Of a stretch of 64,000 nt of DNA, positions 21,420 to 33,413 are shown piece by piece. The DNA comes from Bipolaris cookei. Taxonomy: Eukaryota; Ascomycota; Dothideomycetes; Pleosporales; Pleosporaceae. The notes under the pieces were generated by a model that saw nothing but the letters and a program-made list of their open reading frames with translations, made no database searches and was not told the DNA's origin. The stretch spans positions 124,001 to 188,000 of the forward strand of contig NRSV01000045.1 of NCBI GenBank assembly GCA_002286855.1, in the 5' to 3' direction. Each line of letters begins with the position of its first letter. The stretch's first letter is position 1. Both the position numbers and the translations under genes were made by a program.

Positions 21420-24108
21420 TCAGTCGTCATTGCCAGCTCTCTTTGACTTGGCCGCTTGCATCTTTCCGAGTATAGTCTTGCTCTTTGCCTTGCCCTCGAC
21501 ATACTCAGCGCTACTGAGGCTGCTGTAGAACGACCGCACCTTTTCGTGAGCAATCACCTTTCTCGGGTCGAAGCGGAGAATCTGGAGGCCGGCCATACTT
21601 GTTGCACGAGAAAGCGCGACATAAGCCTGGCCCTTTTCAAAGACGCGGCCGAGATCAACACGGACGCGTTCGAGGGTTTGGCCTTGGGCTTTGTGGATGG
21701 ATAGGGCCCATGCGAGGATGAGAGGGATTTGCGATCGTGATGCTTGGACTTCGCCGTTGGGCAGTTCAATCTTCCAGTCTTCGCGCTTGCATAATAAATC
21801 GCGCGTTGTGCCATCTGCAATGGCAAACCGTACAACGGGGTACACTTGGCTGGTGTTGAGCCCAAGTGAGCTCTTGGCCATCTCCGTCTTCAAGGCAGCA
21901 TCCGAAGGCCCATTTTCAAGAAATCCTTCCTCGTCTTCTTTGTAGACGTTGAACATTTGCTCTGTCATAAACCCTGTTATCTTGCCTAGTGATCCGTTGA
22001 CTAGCGTTTCGTCCATGTTTTTAACCAACATGACTTGTGCGCCCTTCTTCAGATGTATTTGCTCTGGAACCATGCAGCTCTGGAGAAGCCTATCTCTTTG
22101 TTCCTTGTTAGTAATAGTACCGCCATCTCGAGCCTCGAATGTGAATGTATTTCCGTGCAATTGATGCATGCGCGTAGTGTTGGCGCGATCAACTTCCTGG
22201 CGTGTAGGAAAAAGTTCAGTCGCTTCAACGCTTTGATCTTCTGTTGGCAGTGGACGTTCTAGCTGCTTGAAATGAGATATCGACTCTGGTGTCAACCGAC
22301 CCTCTCGCATTTCATTGAGCATACCCGCAAATACTGGGTCCTTTTGACGGAAGACATGAGTGAGACCAATCGTGTGCTCAATGCTTGTAGTCCAGGTGCC
22401 TGCGTCAAACGCAAACTTGGCTTGCTTGCCGAACTCCGGTACTGGAGGCAATTGAAAAAAATCACCTGTAATGACAAGCTGGATGCCACCGAACGGCCTG
22501 CCGTTATTGCGAATTGTTCGTGCAATTGACTCGAGCTTGTCGAACAGATCGCCATCCACCATGGAAACTTCATCCATGATGAGGACTTTTGTACGCATCC
22601 ATCGTTGCTTGGCTTTCGCGTTCCGTCGAATCTTCTTGACGAGATCCTCAACCGGCTCTTTACCAAGTCCAATCCCTGCAAAGCTGTGTAGAGTAACACC
22701 ACCAATGTTGCATGCTGCCAGACCCGTTGATGCTGTAACGGCAACTCGATCAGGCTCGCGGGCATATTTCTTCCGCAAGCCTGTAATGATCTCACGAAGT
22801 AGGACGGATTTACCGGTACCTGGTGCGGTCAGTGAACGAGTTGGTACAAGGGACGCATGTTTTGCACATACCAGCAGAACCAGTGAAGAAGACGCTCTTT
22901 TTGTAGTCTACTACCAGCTTCAGCACATTTTGCTGCTCCTCGCTGAGAAATATGCGGGCCACTGTGTTCTTTTTCTTCGTTTTGATAACTTTCTTGATGC
23001 CATCATCAATCCCTTGAGTCGACTTTGCTTGTGCTTTCATATTCTCTCTGAATGCTTTCTGCTGTTGCTTCAAACCACTGGAAGTTGTGTTCCAGTAGTA
23101 TTCTGAATTTGATTCTTTCGGTATTGGTGTCGATACTGTCTTTTCGGGTTCGACAGATTGCTTCTTCTTTGGAGGTTCGACCTCGTCCTCCTCATCCTCC
23201 TCTTGCAAGGGCTGAGCCTTTTGAGGTTGTTGCCATGGTAGCGTTCTTCGCTTTACCCTCAACGGTTCGGATTTCTTGGGTGTTTTGAAGTGTTCTATTG
23301 GAGAAGATGACCATGGTATTGGCTGGCTACTGTCTACCTCAGATTTGGTGTCTGCTGTCTGTGCCCTTGAATTACATCCAGAGTCTGCTGAGGCCGTCGA
23401 GGGTACACTGGGTAATATGGGGTATGCGATAGTGCCTTTGGATGCGGGGTCCTCTACGTCAAGATCCACGTCGCTGTCGAAATCGTCTTCGTCAAATAAA
23501 GCAGTCTCGAGAATTCCAGGGCCAGTGCTGGGTGCGTGGAAAGCGACTGGAAGTTCGTTCTCTTTGTCCATGCCCCCAATACTGAGCGTAGGGTACTCAA
23601 ATTCGCCATCATGTGAGCTCAGTGACTTTGACAGGCCACTTGAAGTCCTCTTAGTACCTTGTGTGTTGGGACCAGATACTCGTTGTTGCCCCACAGTATT
23701 ATTCTGCTTCGCCCCATACCCTAGGGTGTGCGCAGATGATGTTTGCGTTGACCCGGTTCGGTTGAAGGCATTGCCGAGTGAGGTTTGTTTACATGCACCA
23801 TTTGACGGCGAGGACGACGCGATGGCATCATGCGCCTTCACAGCTTGTTTGAACATGGTCCTTTTTGTGTATAGGCGATTGAAGAGACTGTCGCTGTGAA
23901 TGTGGGGGGCAAGGCTGGACAGGCTACTCGGAAGGCTGTCTGCCTGGAATGGTGGTGAAGTCGAAGGGCGCGCGCGAGGAGGGTGCGTCAGGTACGGACG
24001 GGTATGGGGCAAGTGCGCCCGCGCGGGCTGTACAAGGGAGAAGAGCGGCGAATCTTTTGGCTTGGACGGTTTAAGCGACGCACCTCTCTTGACAAGGAAA
24101 GAAAGCAT
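21420..24108 (-). CDS. PIF1: PIF1-family 5'-3' DNA helicase
   Basis: ATP-dependent helicase acting at G-quadruplexes, telomeres, replication forks and mitochondrial DNA. Two exons, 24108-22872 and 22819-21420, encode 878 residues; the 52-base intron splits the Walker A loop (GSAGTGKS). Walker B reads VLIMDEVSMVDGDLFD, followed by ITGDFFQLPPV, and motif VI is YVALSRATSMAGLQILRF. The first 84 residues from the 24108 ATG are basic and rich in Ser and Pro with no acidic start, like a mitochondrial presequence. A second ATG at 23856 (MFKQAVKAHDA) gives 794 residues and resembles the start of other fungal PIF1 proteins. The open frame runs upstream to 24291. The acidic, Ser-rich N-terminal region is poorly conserved, as usual in the family. 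Confidence 0.93.
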
Positions 24109-25162
24109 GCAGCAAAGTAAATATGGCGCAGACAAAAGAAAAGAAGAATGGTTTGATATTGATGTCGAGGGTGGGCATGCCTTTACGGCGCGGTGGGGTG
24201 GGATTGTTCCTGTATCCTTAGTGCAGCCGGCCCGCAAAACGCGACCAGTTGACGCGACTTTCGGATAGAAGTGCGCTAGTATCGTGATCACGTGTTCCCT
24301 CTACCAATACTCGAAGCATACGTAAGTAGTTTCACTAAGAGGTGCTTGACAACGCATGACAGAGTCGTGCCAGGACGGATGGATGACAGTCTCAGTTTCA
24401 ACTTTTGACCTGGGTCTTGTAAAATGATGCACCTCTGGATTGAATGATTGGTAGTCAGCGTTGCTTTCACCGCAGGAAAGAGCTGTTCGTTTTCGACACT
24501 GTCGATTGATATTGGTATTTATACAAGTAATCGAAATGCAGCCCTCACGTTTCCAAGTTCTCTATTCCCCCAGGGATTTTCTAAACCTAACTCCACACAT
24601 CATTTTCCCACATTGAAACTCGGCGCGCCCCGCGTATGCCGTTTCGAAGAGACAATGCAGTCTAAACCGAAGAACAACAACATGATATACCAACAATCAT
24701 CAAAAGCCCACCGACCAATGAAAACAGTCAGAGAGAGCCGTCATAGCCAAAGAGTGCGCCGCAAAGAGAAGAGGAATTCGCTTTTGGTAACCATAACAAG
24801 ATTCAAACATCATCGAGGATAGTGAAGAGGCAAATGTGAAATAAGCCGAAGCTCGCATCAAAGAAAATGCTAACATGAGAAAGGAGATTCATTTTGAACC
24901 ACACAAACGACCGTAGATCATATCCCACAAGAAATATACCGTAGGGTAGCCGGCTATGCCGGCAGACAACAACCCTCACATCTTTTTGGACAACGGGACT
25001 AAAATGACGACTTGCCTAAGAACATGAGACCAGATAGCTGATGAAATGTGACCTGAAAATCGGAGCTATCCAAACAAAAGCGCCCTCGTAAACAACAACC
25101 GGGCGTGTCGAAAGAATAGGTGGCACTGCGCTGAACAAAAAAAGTTTGAGCAAGGAGAGTCT
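24109..25162. other. PIF1 upstream region and PUB1 3' flank
   Basis: About 1.05 kb. It should hold the PIF1 promoter and the PUB1 3' UTR. Open frames here have no recognisable motifs and I support no gene. Confidence 0.5.
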
Positions 25163-26918
25163 TTAGCCCTGGTATCCCCCAAAGCCGTTCTGGCTAAAGG
25201 CAGCTTGGGGAGACTGGCCCCACTGAGGCTGCTGGGGGGCGCCGCGGCCGTAGCCACCAGCGCTGCCTGGCTGCTGCATTTGCTGCTGGAACGGCATGCC
25301 AGGGTTACCAAAGGCTTGTTGCTGCTGCTGCGCGAAAGGTGCTCCGCCGGGGCTGGGTCCTGCCCGCGCATTAGATTGCTTGTTTCGATACTGCAGCTTC
25401 CTCCGGTGCCGCTCACCTGAGGGTGACATGGGCCCACCTTGTGGCCCACCACCATACTGCGGAAAGTACGCACTCGGCGTCTGGGGGTAAGCTGAGTTAG
25501 GGCCGCCCGCAGGCGAGTAACCCTCAAACTGGCCAGTCGGAGGACGGTCTTTGCCCCACTAGATTTACACATGTGAGCAAACAGCTAAGGAAAAGGGAGA
25601 TGCGAGTCAACCTACGCTACACTTCAAGGGGCGGCCATTGACGTTGTAACCGTTGAGCTGGCAGATGGCCATGGCAGCGTTCTCATGCGTGTCCATCTTG
25701 ATAAAGGCAAATCCACGATCCGATTGGAAGCGCGTCTCGGTGACATAACCAAAATTCTGGAAGAGTGGCACTAGGTCAGCCTGCGAGGTGTAAGGAGTCA
25801 GATTTCCGACGTAGCACGTCGTCTGCCACTGCGGAGTTTGAGCCACAACCATGTCGTAACTCTGGACACCGTGAGTGGGGAAATGGTGGTGACCAAACGG
25901 AGTGGTTGGTGTCATGCCCATAGAGGCCATGGCCTGCTGCTGGGAAATGGAAGGTTGACCCTTCTGATTGGCCCAATTGCAGCGAATTGCTCGAGAACCG
26001 AGCCACTCGCCGTCCATGGAGTTGAGAGCACGCTCAGCATCGGCGCGATCCCGGAAAGCGACGAATCCGTAGCCACGAGACCTGCCCGTCTTCATGTCCC
26101 ACATGACGCGAGCCTCAGAAACGGGACCAAAGGTGGAGAAGGCCTGCAGAAGGACCTCGTCGTTGACCTCGTTGGAAAGGTCACCAACGAAGATGTGGAA
26201 GTGGTTAGAAGTGTCTTCCTTGGCTGTGTTGTTAGATTGGTAGGCCCAGTTTACACGAATTTCCTGTCTTCGGTCAGAAACACAGGCCGACATAGCAATT
26301 TCTCTTTGCCCGCTTCCCAATGACAATGCTTACATTGTTGTGGATGCGCCGGCCATTGAGGGTGGCCATGCCACGCTCGGCCGCACCAGGGTCGTCGTAC
26401 TCAACGAAGCCGTAATTGAAACCCTTGGAGTTGAACTGTTAGCGGTCAGCGGCACTTGAATTGTTGCAGCAGTTGCAAGATAAGCCCGGCCCGCGCCACA
26501 AAGCTGCCAAGAGAATTGCAGCGGTTTCGGAGAAGTATCTTACAGAAGGAGAACTTGCAGTCTTGTCAGGAATGATCTTGACACTCTGGACATGTCCAGT
26601 GGTCTCGAAGATTTGACGAAGCACGTCCTCAGTGACCCGCGGGTCAAGTCCTCCCACATACAAGGCGCGCTTGTTGGGCTCGGGAGCCGCGCGACGGGGC
26701 ACATAGCCAGGCTGGCCACTGGTCGGGGACATGGGGTTGCCCGACATGGGGGAGCTAATGGCCGTGGGAATGGGGTTGTTGTTCTGCGGGATGATGACGG
26801 GGGCGAGCGGCGGGGGCGGCATGTGCTGCTGGGCCTGAGGCTGGTTGTCGTAGCCAGGCGCACCGCTGGCGGAGGGCGGAGGGGGGAGCTGTGCCCCAGG
26901 GTTCTGCTGGTCGGCCAT
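25163..26918 (-). CDS. PUB1: PUB1/TIA-1-type poly(U)-binding protein, three RRMs
   Basis: mRNA-binding protein affecting transcript stability and stress-granule formation. Four exons, 26918-26544, 26435-26334, 26263-25616 and 25558-25163, all in phase 0, encode 506 residues. The N-terminus of about 80 residues is Pro- and Gln-rich. RRM1 starts at about residue 85 (RALYVGGLDPRVTE), RRM2 at about 180 (HIFVGDLSNEVNDE with RGYGFVAF), and RRM3 at about 303 (TTCYVGNLTPYTS with RGFAFIKM). KCSWGKDRPP closes RRM3. The C-terminal 130 residues are Gln/Gly-rich and prion-like. MADQQ at 26918 is preferred; the open frame continues upstream to an ATG at 26975 without conserved sequence. Confidence 0.94.
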
Positions 26919-27924
26919 GGCGGTCGCGAAAATGCGCTCAAGGCAGAAGCGGGCAGGAGGGGTGCGGATGGGCAAAGGGCAGTGCTGATGGGTGGTTCAA
27001 GCAAAGAATCCACGGATGAGCTCTGATGTGACGCGAAAGGACGATTGCAGAGAGCAGGATAGGAACAGACAAGGCCACGCGGCGGGTGGGCGAGTCGTGG
27101 CGGGGCGAAGAGGATGGTGGTGGGTGGGTTAGTGGGTTAGTGGTAGGCGACAAGGAAAGTCGAAAAGGGAAAGCGCAAGCACAGGCAGCCCGAACAGAGA
27201 CGCGGAAAGCAGTAGGAAAGGGAAGAGGAAACAAGAGGAAGAGGAGACAGGAGATGCGAAAGCCCTACGCCGAGCGCGAATGGCAAGCTATGGTCTCCAC
27301 TGTGGGGTGAGGAAAGGGAAGAGGAGTTGGGAGGTGAGCGAGGGTCGCAAGAATTAGGGTCGCGAGGCCACAAGCGCCCAATGCAACGGGTGAGCTACTG
27401 TAGCCTACCACCTGCCGGCCGTGGTGCCGGGGTATGTGTGCGCGTGTGCGCGTGTGCGAGAGTGCAGATTAGCGGGAACGGGTCAGGCATTGGAGCATTT
27501 TGGGGTCATTTGGATGCCGTGCTGGCAGTGCCTGTCAGGCAAGGCTGGGCGAGGGAAAAGGCCGTAAACAACGGATGGGTTGGTGCTAGTGGCTGCCTGT
27601 TTTGCGCCGGGCCTGGTAATGTTCCCAAGGGCGTGTGTTAGTATTAGTATTTGCACCTAATTCTCTAGTACCGGAACCCGTGGCCCCCACCTGCGGAAGC
27701 ACCTGCATCAGGCCCGCACGTGTGTCAGGGCGCTGCGCCCAGCACCGACCAGCCGACCAAGCACCTATCCGCCGCCGAGCCATACTTACATACTACTAAG
27801 TACATACTTACTACTTACTACGCACCATAGCCAACGACGTCCCCAGCCAGCCGGCCCACCCAGACTTCCTCGCCATTCTCAACAACATCAACATCATCAC
27901 CATCATCACCACCACCCAGCTGTC
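26919..27924. promoter_or_regulatory. Divergent promoter, PUB1 and Med2-like gene
   Basis: About 1 kb of GC-rich DNA between outward-facing genes. Short purine-rich stretches lie on the PUB1 side. Open frames are compositional and have no recognisable domain. Confidence 0.5.
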
Positions 27925-29132
27925 ATGGCCGCAGCAAACCCACCACCCCCGGCGCCGGGGCAACAGCAACAACAGCAGCAGCACATCGACACGCTGCAGA
28001 GCATGCTCAATCTCATTGTACGCCGCCCAGCCACGTCCCCTTCACGCGTGCCCCTGCTCACAGTTCCTTGCAGTTTCTCCACTCTGGCCGCTTCCTCAAA
28101 GAGACCCAAACCGGCGGAGGCTCCGGGCGCATGAAGCAGCAACTGCAGCGCGTCGTGCCCCATGCCACCGAGCGCTTCCACGATGCCCTCGACGAACTCG
28201 AGAAAGAAGTGCACCTAGCGCAAATGGTGCTCCAGCGCGATATGGCATTGCTGAAGCAGGACCGCAAGAAGAAGGAGGCCGCCGCAAAACAGCAAGAGGT
28301 GGACAAGGCGAGACTTGCCGCAGAGGCCAGAAATCCACCCCCACCCACCAACGAAGCGCCGGTCAAGGAAGAAAAGGCCGCTACGCCCGTACAACTCGAG
28401 CCGCCAGCAGCACTGGACACGTCTGAGCAAGCGACGTCAACGGAGACGGACATGGAAGTCACGAAGAAGGAAGGCGGCAACAGCGACCATGAAAGCCAAA
28501 ACAAGAAGGCACCCTCACCAGCCCAAAACTCGACAGACGCAAACATCCAGCCGCCCAAAGATCCGCTCTTCGATGGCACACCCCCAGCCACCAACCCCAA
28601 CGAGTCCGACTTTGATTTCGATGCCATGTTCGGCGATGCCATGGACACATCCGATCACAACAACCATGACCATGATATGATGGACACTTCGGGCGACATT
28701 GACTTTGGTCTCGATAGCGGCAACGATGGATCTTCCCTCCTACGCGGTCTTGAAGACTTTGCCAAGAACAGCGACAATGACAACAATAATCAAACATCCA
28801 CCATGGACATGGACTTTACCATGCCGGACTTGCCAGGCTTGGATTCAAACACGACTACGAACACGAATGCAAATACCGATGGTAATACAACTACAATTAC
28901 CAAACCAGCACCCGAGCCAGAGCCTGCGCCAAAGGCGGACAAGCCCAACCCTGCCGTACAGTCCCCACCGCCCCAAGAGAACAAGGCGGAAGAAGCGACA
29001 ACCAACAATAACAACAATGACGATATGATGGGCACCATGGCTGCCGACGATCTCGAGGACTTGTTCAACATGGACGACTACGCCAACCCTGAGCAATCTT
29101 CCTTTGACGATGCCTTTTTCAATTTTGAATAA
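27925..29132 (+). CDS. Acidic low-complexity nuclear-type protein, Med2-like
   Basis: Two exons (27925-28017, 28074-29132) encode 383 residues. I do not recognise it with certainty. A short Pro/Gln N-terminus leads to a helical block (about 45-115) reading VVPHATERFHDALDELEKEV, then a charged coiled stretch DRKKKEAAAKQQEVDKARL. The rest is acidic, rich in Asp, Asn, Thr and Pro, with repeated short motifs of the FDFDAMFGDAMDTS, DDLEDLFNMDD and SFDDAFFNFE type that look like activation-domain or coactivator-contact elements. The layout (helical FHxxLDxL block, charged coil, Asn/Asp-rich tail) recalls the fungal Mediator tail subunit Med2. That assignment is weak and needs a profile search. The coding call is stronger, because the intron restores an uninterrupted frame. 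Confidence 0.72.
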
Positions 29133-29505
29133 TTGATCTTGGTCATGTGTTCTTTGTTTTCTTTTCAGAATCACAATGATGTATTAATCATGGCGTTTGG
29201 ATACTGTAAAAATACTACGTTTGGGAGTGTCTTTTTTCTTTTTTTTGATACCCCAGGTATACGCGGAGAGGCTATCTCAATTTGCGACAGCTACGAGGAA
29301 ACCTCACTTTAATGCGTGAATTACTACAAGATATATTCCAAATACTTCCTGCACATCTCGCTGATTTAGATGTTTGAGTCACGAAAACCCCATTTTCTCG
29401 TATTCCCCTAAAAACCCAAATCTCGTCGTACCGGACTAATTCCCGAGACGCTTTGTGATCATCATCCAAACTACCCCGCCGAGCCCTCTTACCTCCCACT
29501 ACCCA
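29133..29505. other. Convergent 3' spacer
   Basis: About 0.37 kb between converging stops of the Med2-like and SurE genes. Contains T-rich runs and no gene. Confidence 0.6.
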
Positions 29506-30676
29506 CTAAAGCTTAATCTCTCCTTCGAACCCATTGACGTGCATAAAGTTTGCCCGGAGCGGAGTCACACTAGTGAATCCCTGCGCAACAGCCCACCCAT
29601 CATTGCCCGGCTCGCTCTCCTCCACACTCTGGTACACGTCCTTGAACGACGGCGCCCACTTGAAGCGCTTATGCGTATACCTCGTATGTGGTTGTCCAGA
29701 TGGAGTGTCTTGTCCTGAATCCGTACCGCTTACTCCACCGGCAGTCTCCGAGTTGGACTTGAGTTCCTTCTTGCCCAGTTTCTCTTCTTGCTTACGGATT
29801 TGGCCTTCGATGTCTGCTGGCTTGTCGTCAGCTTCCGAGGGCACTTCAACCACCTGGAAACAGCTGCCGCTCTTCCATGTGTTCTGCAACATGTTTGTCC
29901 AGAGAACCTTGCGCTCTCCTACATTCTCCACCAGAGGCACGTTGACCGTGTACAAGTGCGTGTTCTTGTCCCAATTGTCCCACAGGTATTGTATCAGCTT
30001 TGCGCTGAGCTCGCTCGCGCCGCTGATAATGTTGGCGTCGTGGTTACGGTCGAAAAAGGCGTAGCTGAGTGCTATGCTCTTCATGCCACAAACGGCGGCC
30101 TCCATCGCTCCACCTATAGTACCCGACGAGAGGGAGAATATTGCAGTGCTGTTGCGGCCGTAGTTTGGCCCGGATACAACGAGATCGATTGGTCCACGCT
30201 CGGTGAAGTAGTGGTACAGGCCGATCTGTACGCATGAGGCGGGTGTCGAATCGACGAGCACCCATTCTTCCTCACTTGAAGAAGGCGGCAATGGCGAGTT
30301 GTGAGTCGTTCCGTGATTTGTGAGTCGGCCGTCAGAGGTCGTTTGTAGGGGCTCTGGGCGATAGTATGTTGGTGATATCTACGATCATATGAGACTGGAT
30401 GGTGATGACGATTATACATTGCAAGCATTGCGTCAAACAGATAAAAGATATCCATACCGATTTGCCGACAAGGTGTGCCTTGCCTATCCAAGATCTTTGC
30501 GTGTGTGGAAGGACAACCGACACGGTGTGGCCGTACTTTTGCAGTGTTGACACCAGCGAGTGCACATACGGTGAGGATTGATCTGATGGTGGACCATCGT
30601 CGTTAGTGACCTACTGTTTAATCAGCTGTTGCCATTGGCTATTGAGGGGCATGAAACAACTTACCAGAATATGCAT
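29506..30676 (-). CDS. SurE-like phosphatase / 5'-nucleotidase
   Basis: SurE-family metal-dependent phosphatase of 345 residues from three exons: 30676-30665, 30610-30458 and 30378-29506. The first coding exon is only four codons (MHIL); splicing then gives the metal-binding VTNDDGPPS motif. Other SurE signatures are STQ/HTQRSWIGKA-type residues, DSTPASCVQIGLYH, VSGPNYGRNS and SGTIGGAMEA. C-terminal to the core is a charged linker (KQEEKLGKKELK) and the conserved RYTHKRFKWAPSF region. Yeast Pby1 fuses a SurE domain to a tubulin-tyrosine-ligase domain; here the frame stops after SurE, so this is the single-domain form, like a Yarrowia acid phosphatase. The physiological substrate is not evident. 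Confidence 0.9.
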
Positions 30677-31613
30677 TATTCCTTCTGAGGCGTGAAATGG
30701 CGTGTTTAGTGATAGTTTATTGTGTACGTGAAGTTGAAAGAAGTAGTGGGGCAAACACGGACAAGACGTGCGCAATCCAAGGTCCCGATGGTCGGAACCG
30801 CTTCATGCTCGGCCATTCATAGTCACCGCCTCCATCTCCACAAACGCTGTTTAACGCTGTATTGTATCTTTGTGTGTCGAATCGTCTTACCTGACGGTTT
30901 TCAATTTGCTTACCTTGAAGTTACTGCAAGATGATGAACATACAAAATTGATCTGTAAGTGATTGTGGTACCTGCGCTATGGGTAGATCCGTTGGTGTTC
31001 CCTGCATTGCGCCCGCAATCACCGCTCGTCGCGATAGGTAGTATACATTATCTCACCCACACTCTAAGGAATGAAAGTTCATCCAAGGAGTCTGTCTTTC
31101 AAAAAATTCTGCCGAGATAATATCGGGTTTCTCGTCGCATCTCCATTCTCAAAGCTTCAGTACGTTACCTGAATTCGGAGGGACAGCAATGGCCCCCCTT
31201 CCGAGCTCCGCACCACAGCCGGCACTTAGACTACGATACTGGGAGCGGAGACTAGGCTTGCCGGTTCGTTTAGCCTTGTGTAGGTAAAACACACAGCGTA
31301 CATAGTATTTTCCGGACGCGAAAGTGTAGAGCCGCAAGTCCCCTTGGCGGACTACTATTTTCGGTCTTTGGCCCTTCGGATCCCCACCGGTGACCGCAAC
31401 ACCGTGAAGACCAACATTCGAGAAATGGAGATATCAAATGCATTTATATAGATGCTACAACATGAATGAAAATCAATCAAAATACCTAGTCACATTTCCA
31501 CTTATTCATTACGATCAGTCTTTGAATTTCTTCAAATCAAGAAATCAAAGCAAACACGCCTGCAACTCTTCCAATATTAATATATCGGTTCCATCACGCA
31601 CAACTCCATAAAA
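30677..31613. promoter_or_regulatory. Divergent promoter, SurE and SDR genes
   Basis: About 0.94 kb between outward-facing genes. No coding frame or repeat of note is seen. The segment nearest the SDR start is AT-rich. Confidence 0.5.
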
Positions 31614-32420
31614 ATGGTTGTCACAGTCCCCACCGCTTCCCTCGAGGGCCAAGTCGCCCTCATCACTGGCGCCGGCCGAGGTATCGGACGAGGCTGCGCC
31701 ATCGAACTCGGCAAGCGCGGCGCCTCAGTCGTCGTAAACTACGTATCATCAGAAGGCCCCGCCAACGAAGTATGCGAGATCATCCGGGGTTTTAACAACG
31801 GGGCCAAAGCTGTCGCCATCAAAGCCGACGTGAGCAAAGTATCCGAGATCCACCGGCTATTTGAGGAAGCAAAGCAAGCCTTTGGCAAGATCAACATTGT
31901 CATGAGCAACTCCGGCACCGAGAGCTGGGACAAGACCGAGGAGATTAGCGAGGAGAAGTACGACCACGTTTTTAACTTGAACACGCGAGCGCAGTTCTTC
32001 GTTGGTCAGACGGCATACAAGTATATTGAGGACAACGGCCGTATCATCCTCATGAGCTCTATTGCTGCCGGTCTCCTCGGTGTCAAGGATCACGCTCTGT
32101 ACAACGCTTCCAAAATGGCTGTCATTGGCTTCATCAAGGCTTTCGCGACGGACTTTGGAAAGCGTGGTGTTACCGTTAACGGTGTTGCGCCTGGTGGCAT
32201 CAAGTCGGACATGTTCACTCAGAACGCATGGCACTACATCCCTGGTGGCACACCTGAGTGGCCAGCGGAGAAGATTGAGAGCCTTATGGCGAGTCACTGC
32301 CCACTTGGTAGGTGTGCGGTCCCCGAGGATGTCGCGAGGGTTGTGGCTTTCCTTGCTTCCGAGGATGGCGGTTGGGTTAACGGACAGGTGCTTACCATTT
32401 CTGGAGGATCATCTCAGTAA
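31614..32420 (+). CDS. Short-chain dehydrogenase, naphthol-reductase type
   Basis: Single-exon NAD(P)H-dependent reductase of 268 residues. The cofactor motif TGAGRGIG is at 18-25, NSG at 99-101, Asn123 in NTRAQFF, Ser149 in LMSSIAAG, and the catalytic pair is Tyr163 and Lys167 (YNASK). The protein is closest in style to tri- and tetrahydroxynaphthalene reductases of melanin synthesis and to versicolorin reductases: it has SLEGQVALITGAGRGIGRG, VNGVAPGGIKSDM, CPLGRCAVPEDVARVVAFLAS and DGGWVNGQV. It lacks the N-terminal extension of about 15-20 residues of typical melanin enzymes. No polyketide synthase or other pathway gene lies in the window, so substrate and pathway remain open. Confidence 0.88.
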   Translation: MVVTVPTASLEGQVALITGAGRGIGRGCAIELGKRGASVVVNYVSSEGPANEVCEIIRGFNNGAKAVAIKADVSKVSEIHRLFEEAKQAFGKINIVMSNSGTESWDKTEEISEEKYDHVFNLNTRAQFFVGQTAYKYIEDNGRIILMSSIAAGLLGVKDHALYNASKMAVIGFIKAFATDFGKRGVTVNGVAPGGIKSDMFTQNAWHYIPGGTPEWPAEKIESLMASHCPLGRCAVPEDVARVVAFLASEDGGWVNGQVLTISGGSSQ

Positions 32421-33413
32421 GCTTCGTGTCAGAAGATGGAATGAGAGGATAGATGTGATTTTATGATTGAACAGTTCTGGAGCACGTGTTTATGATTGTG
32501 AAATAGATATACGCTAGCGCTCGAACAAAATAAATTTGCCTGTCACCATTATCTCCTGTGTAAGTCTACTCTTCTTAGGGCAGAGGGGTGTAAATCACCG
32601 ATCAACAAATAGTACTTTTGATAGTATATGCGAATTATCACAAAATGCGATATTGTCGTTAGCTCAACGATAATGCCCTGGCAAAGTTGATCGTGACTTT
32701 GATGTCTAATACCAAAGTAATGTACTTTCGTATACAAAGGCAATATGGCGATGAAACTAAAGCGAGCCACCTTAGCCTTCCACAACATGCCTGAGCTATT
32801 TTCACCATAATGATTTATTACTTTGCCATCATGATGTATATACAAGGTACGATAAGTAACGAGAAGTAGTAGAGGTTTTTAAGCAGGATAATCTGCTATG
32901 TTTGCTCTACACGCCTAGAATAGAAAGATAGTGTTCATAGATCCGAAAGGAAACCAGGTAGCACTCTAAATTTATTTATTTATATATATACAAGGCACAA
33001 TTGATAGCAGGTTCAATGTGCAATACATCGCAACCCTTTCCTCTTCGATGTCACATAAATCTATCAACTATCTGCGTCAGATTTCCTCTGCGTCACACGT
33101 CAAAACAGTCTTACTAGAATGAAAACATTGTATGATGCCTAACATATTTATTGGGTATCCTTCGAAGGTGCGTACAATACGCTCGCTATTTACCAGAACT
33201 CGTGCCTCAGATGCTAGACTATCGAGCTACTGCTCTTACTACAAAGACTAGTATACAAAAAGTAATCGTGTGCCTCATTTCCTCGTGGCATCTAAAAGCC
33301 GCAGCATGCACGTGCCAGATCGCTAAACGCCTCTCAAAAACAAAAATCTACAGTAAAGGCAAACAGACATGTAAACAAAGTCATGGGGCCATAACAAATA
33401 GGCACAAAAGGCC
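32421..33413. other. Convergent AT-rich spacer
   Basis: About 1 kb between the converging SDR and AMS2-like genes, AT-rich, with short TTTA/TATA runs near 32970-32990. No gene or RNA is seen. Confidence 0.55.
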
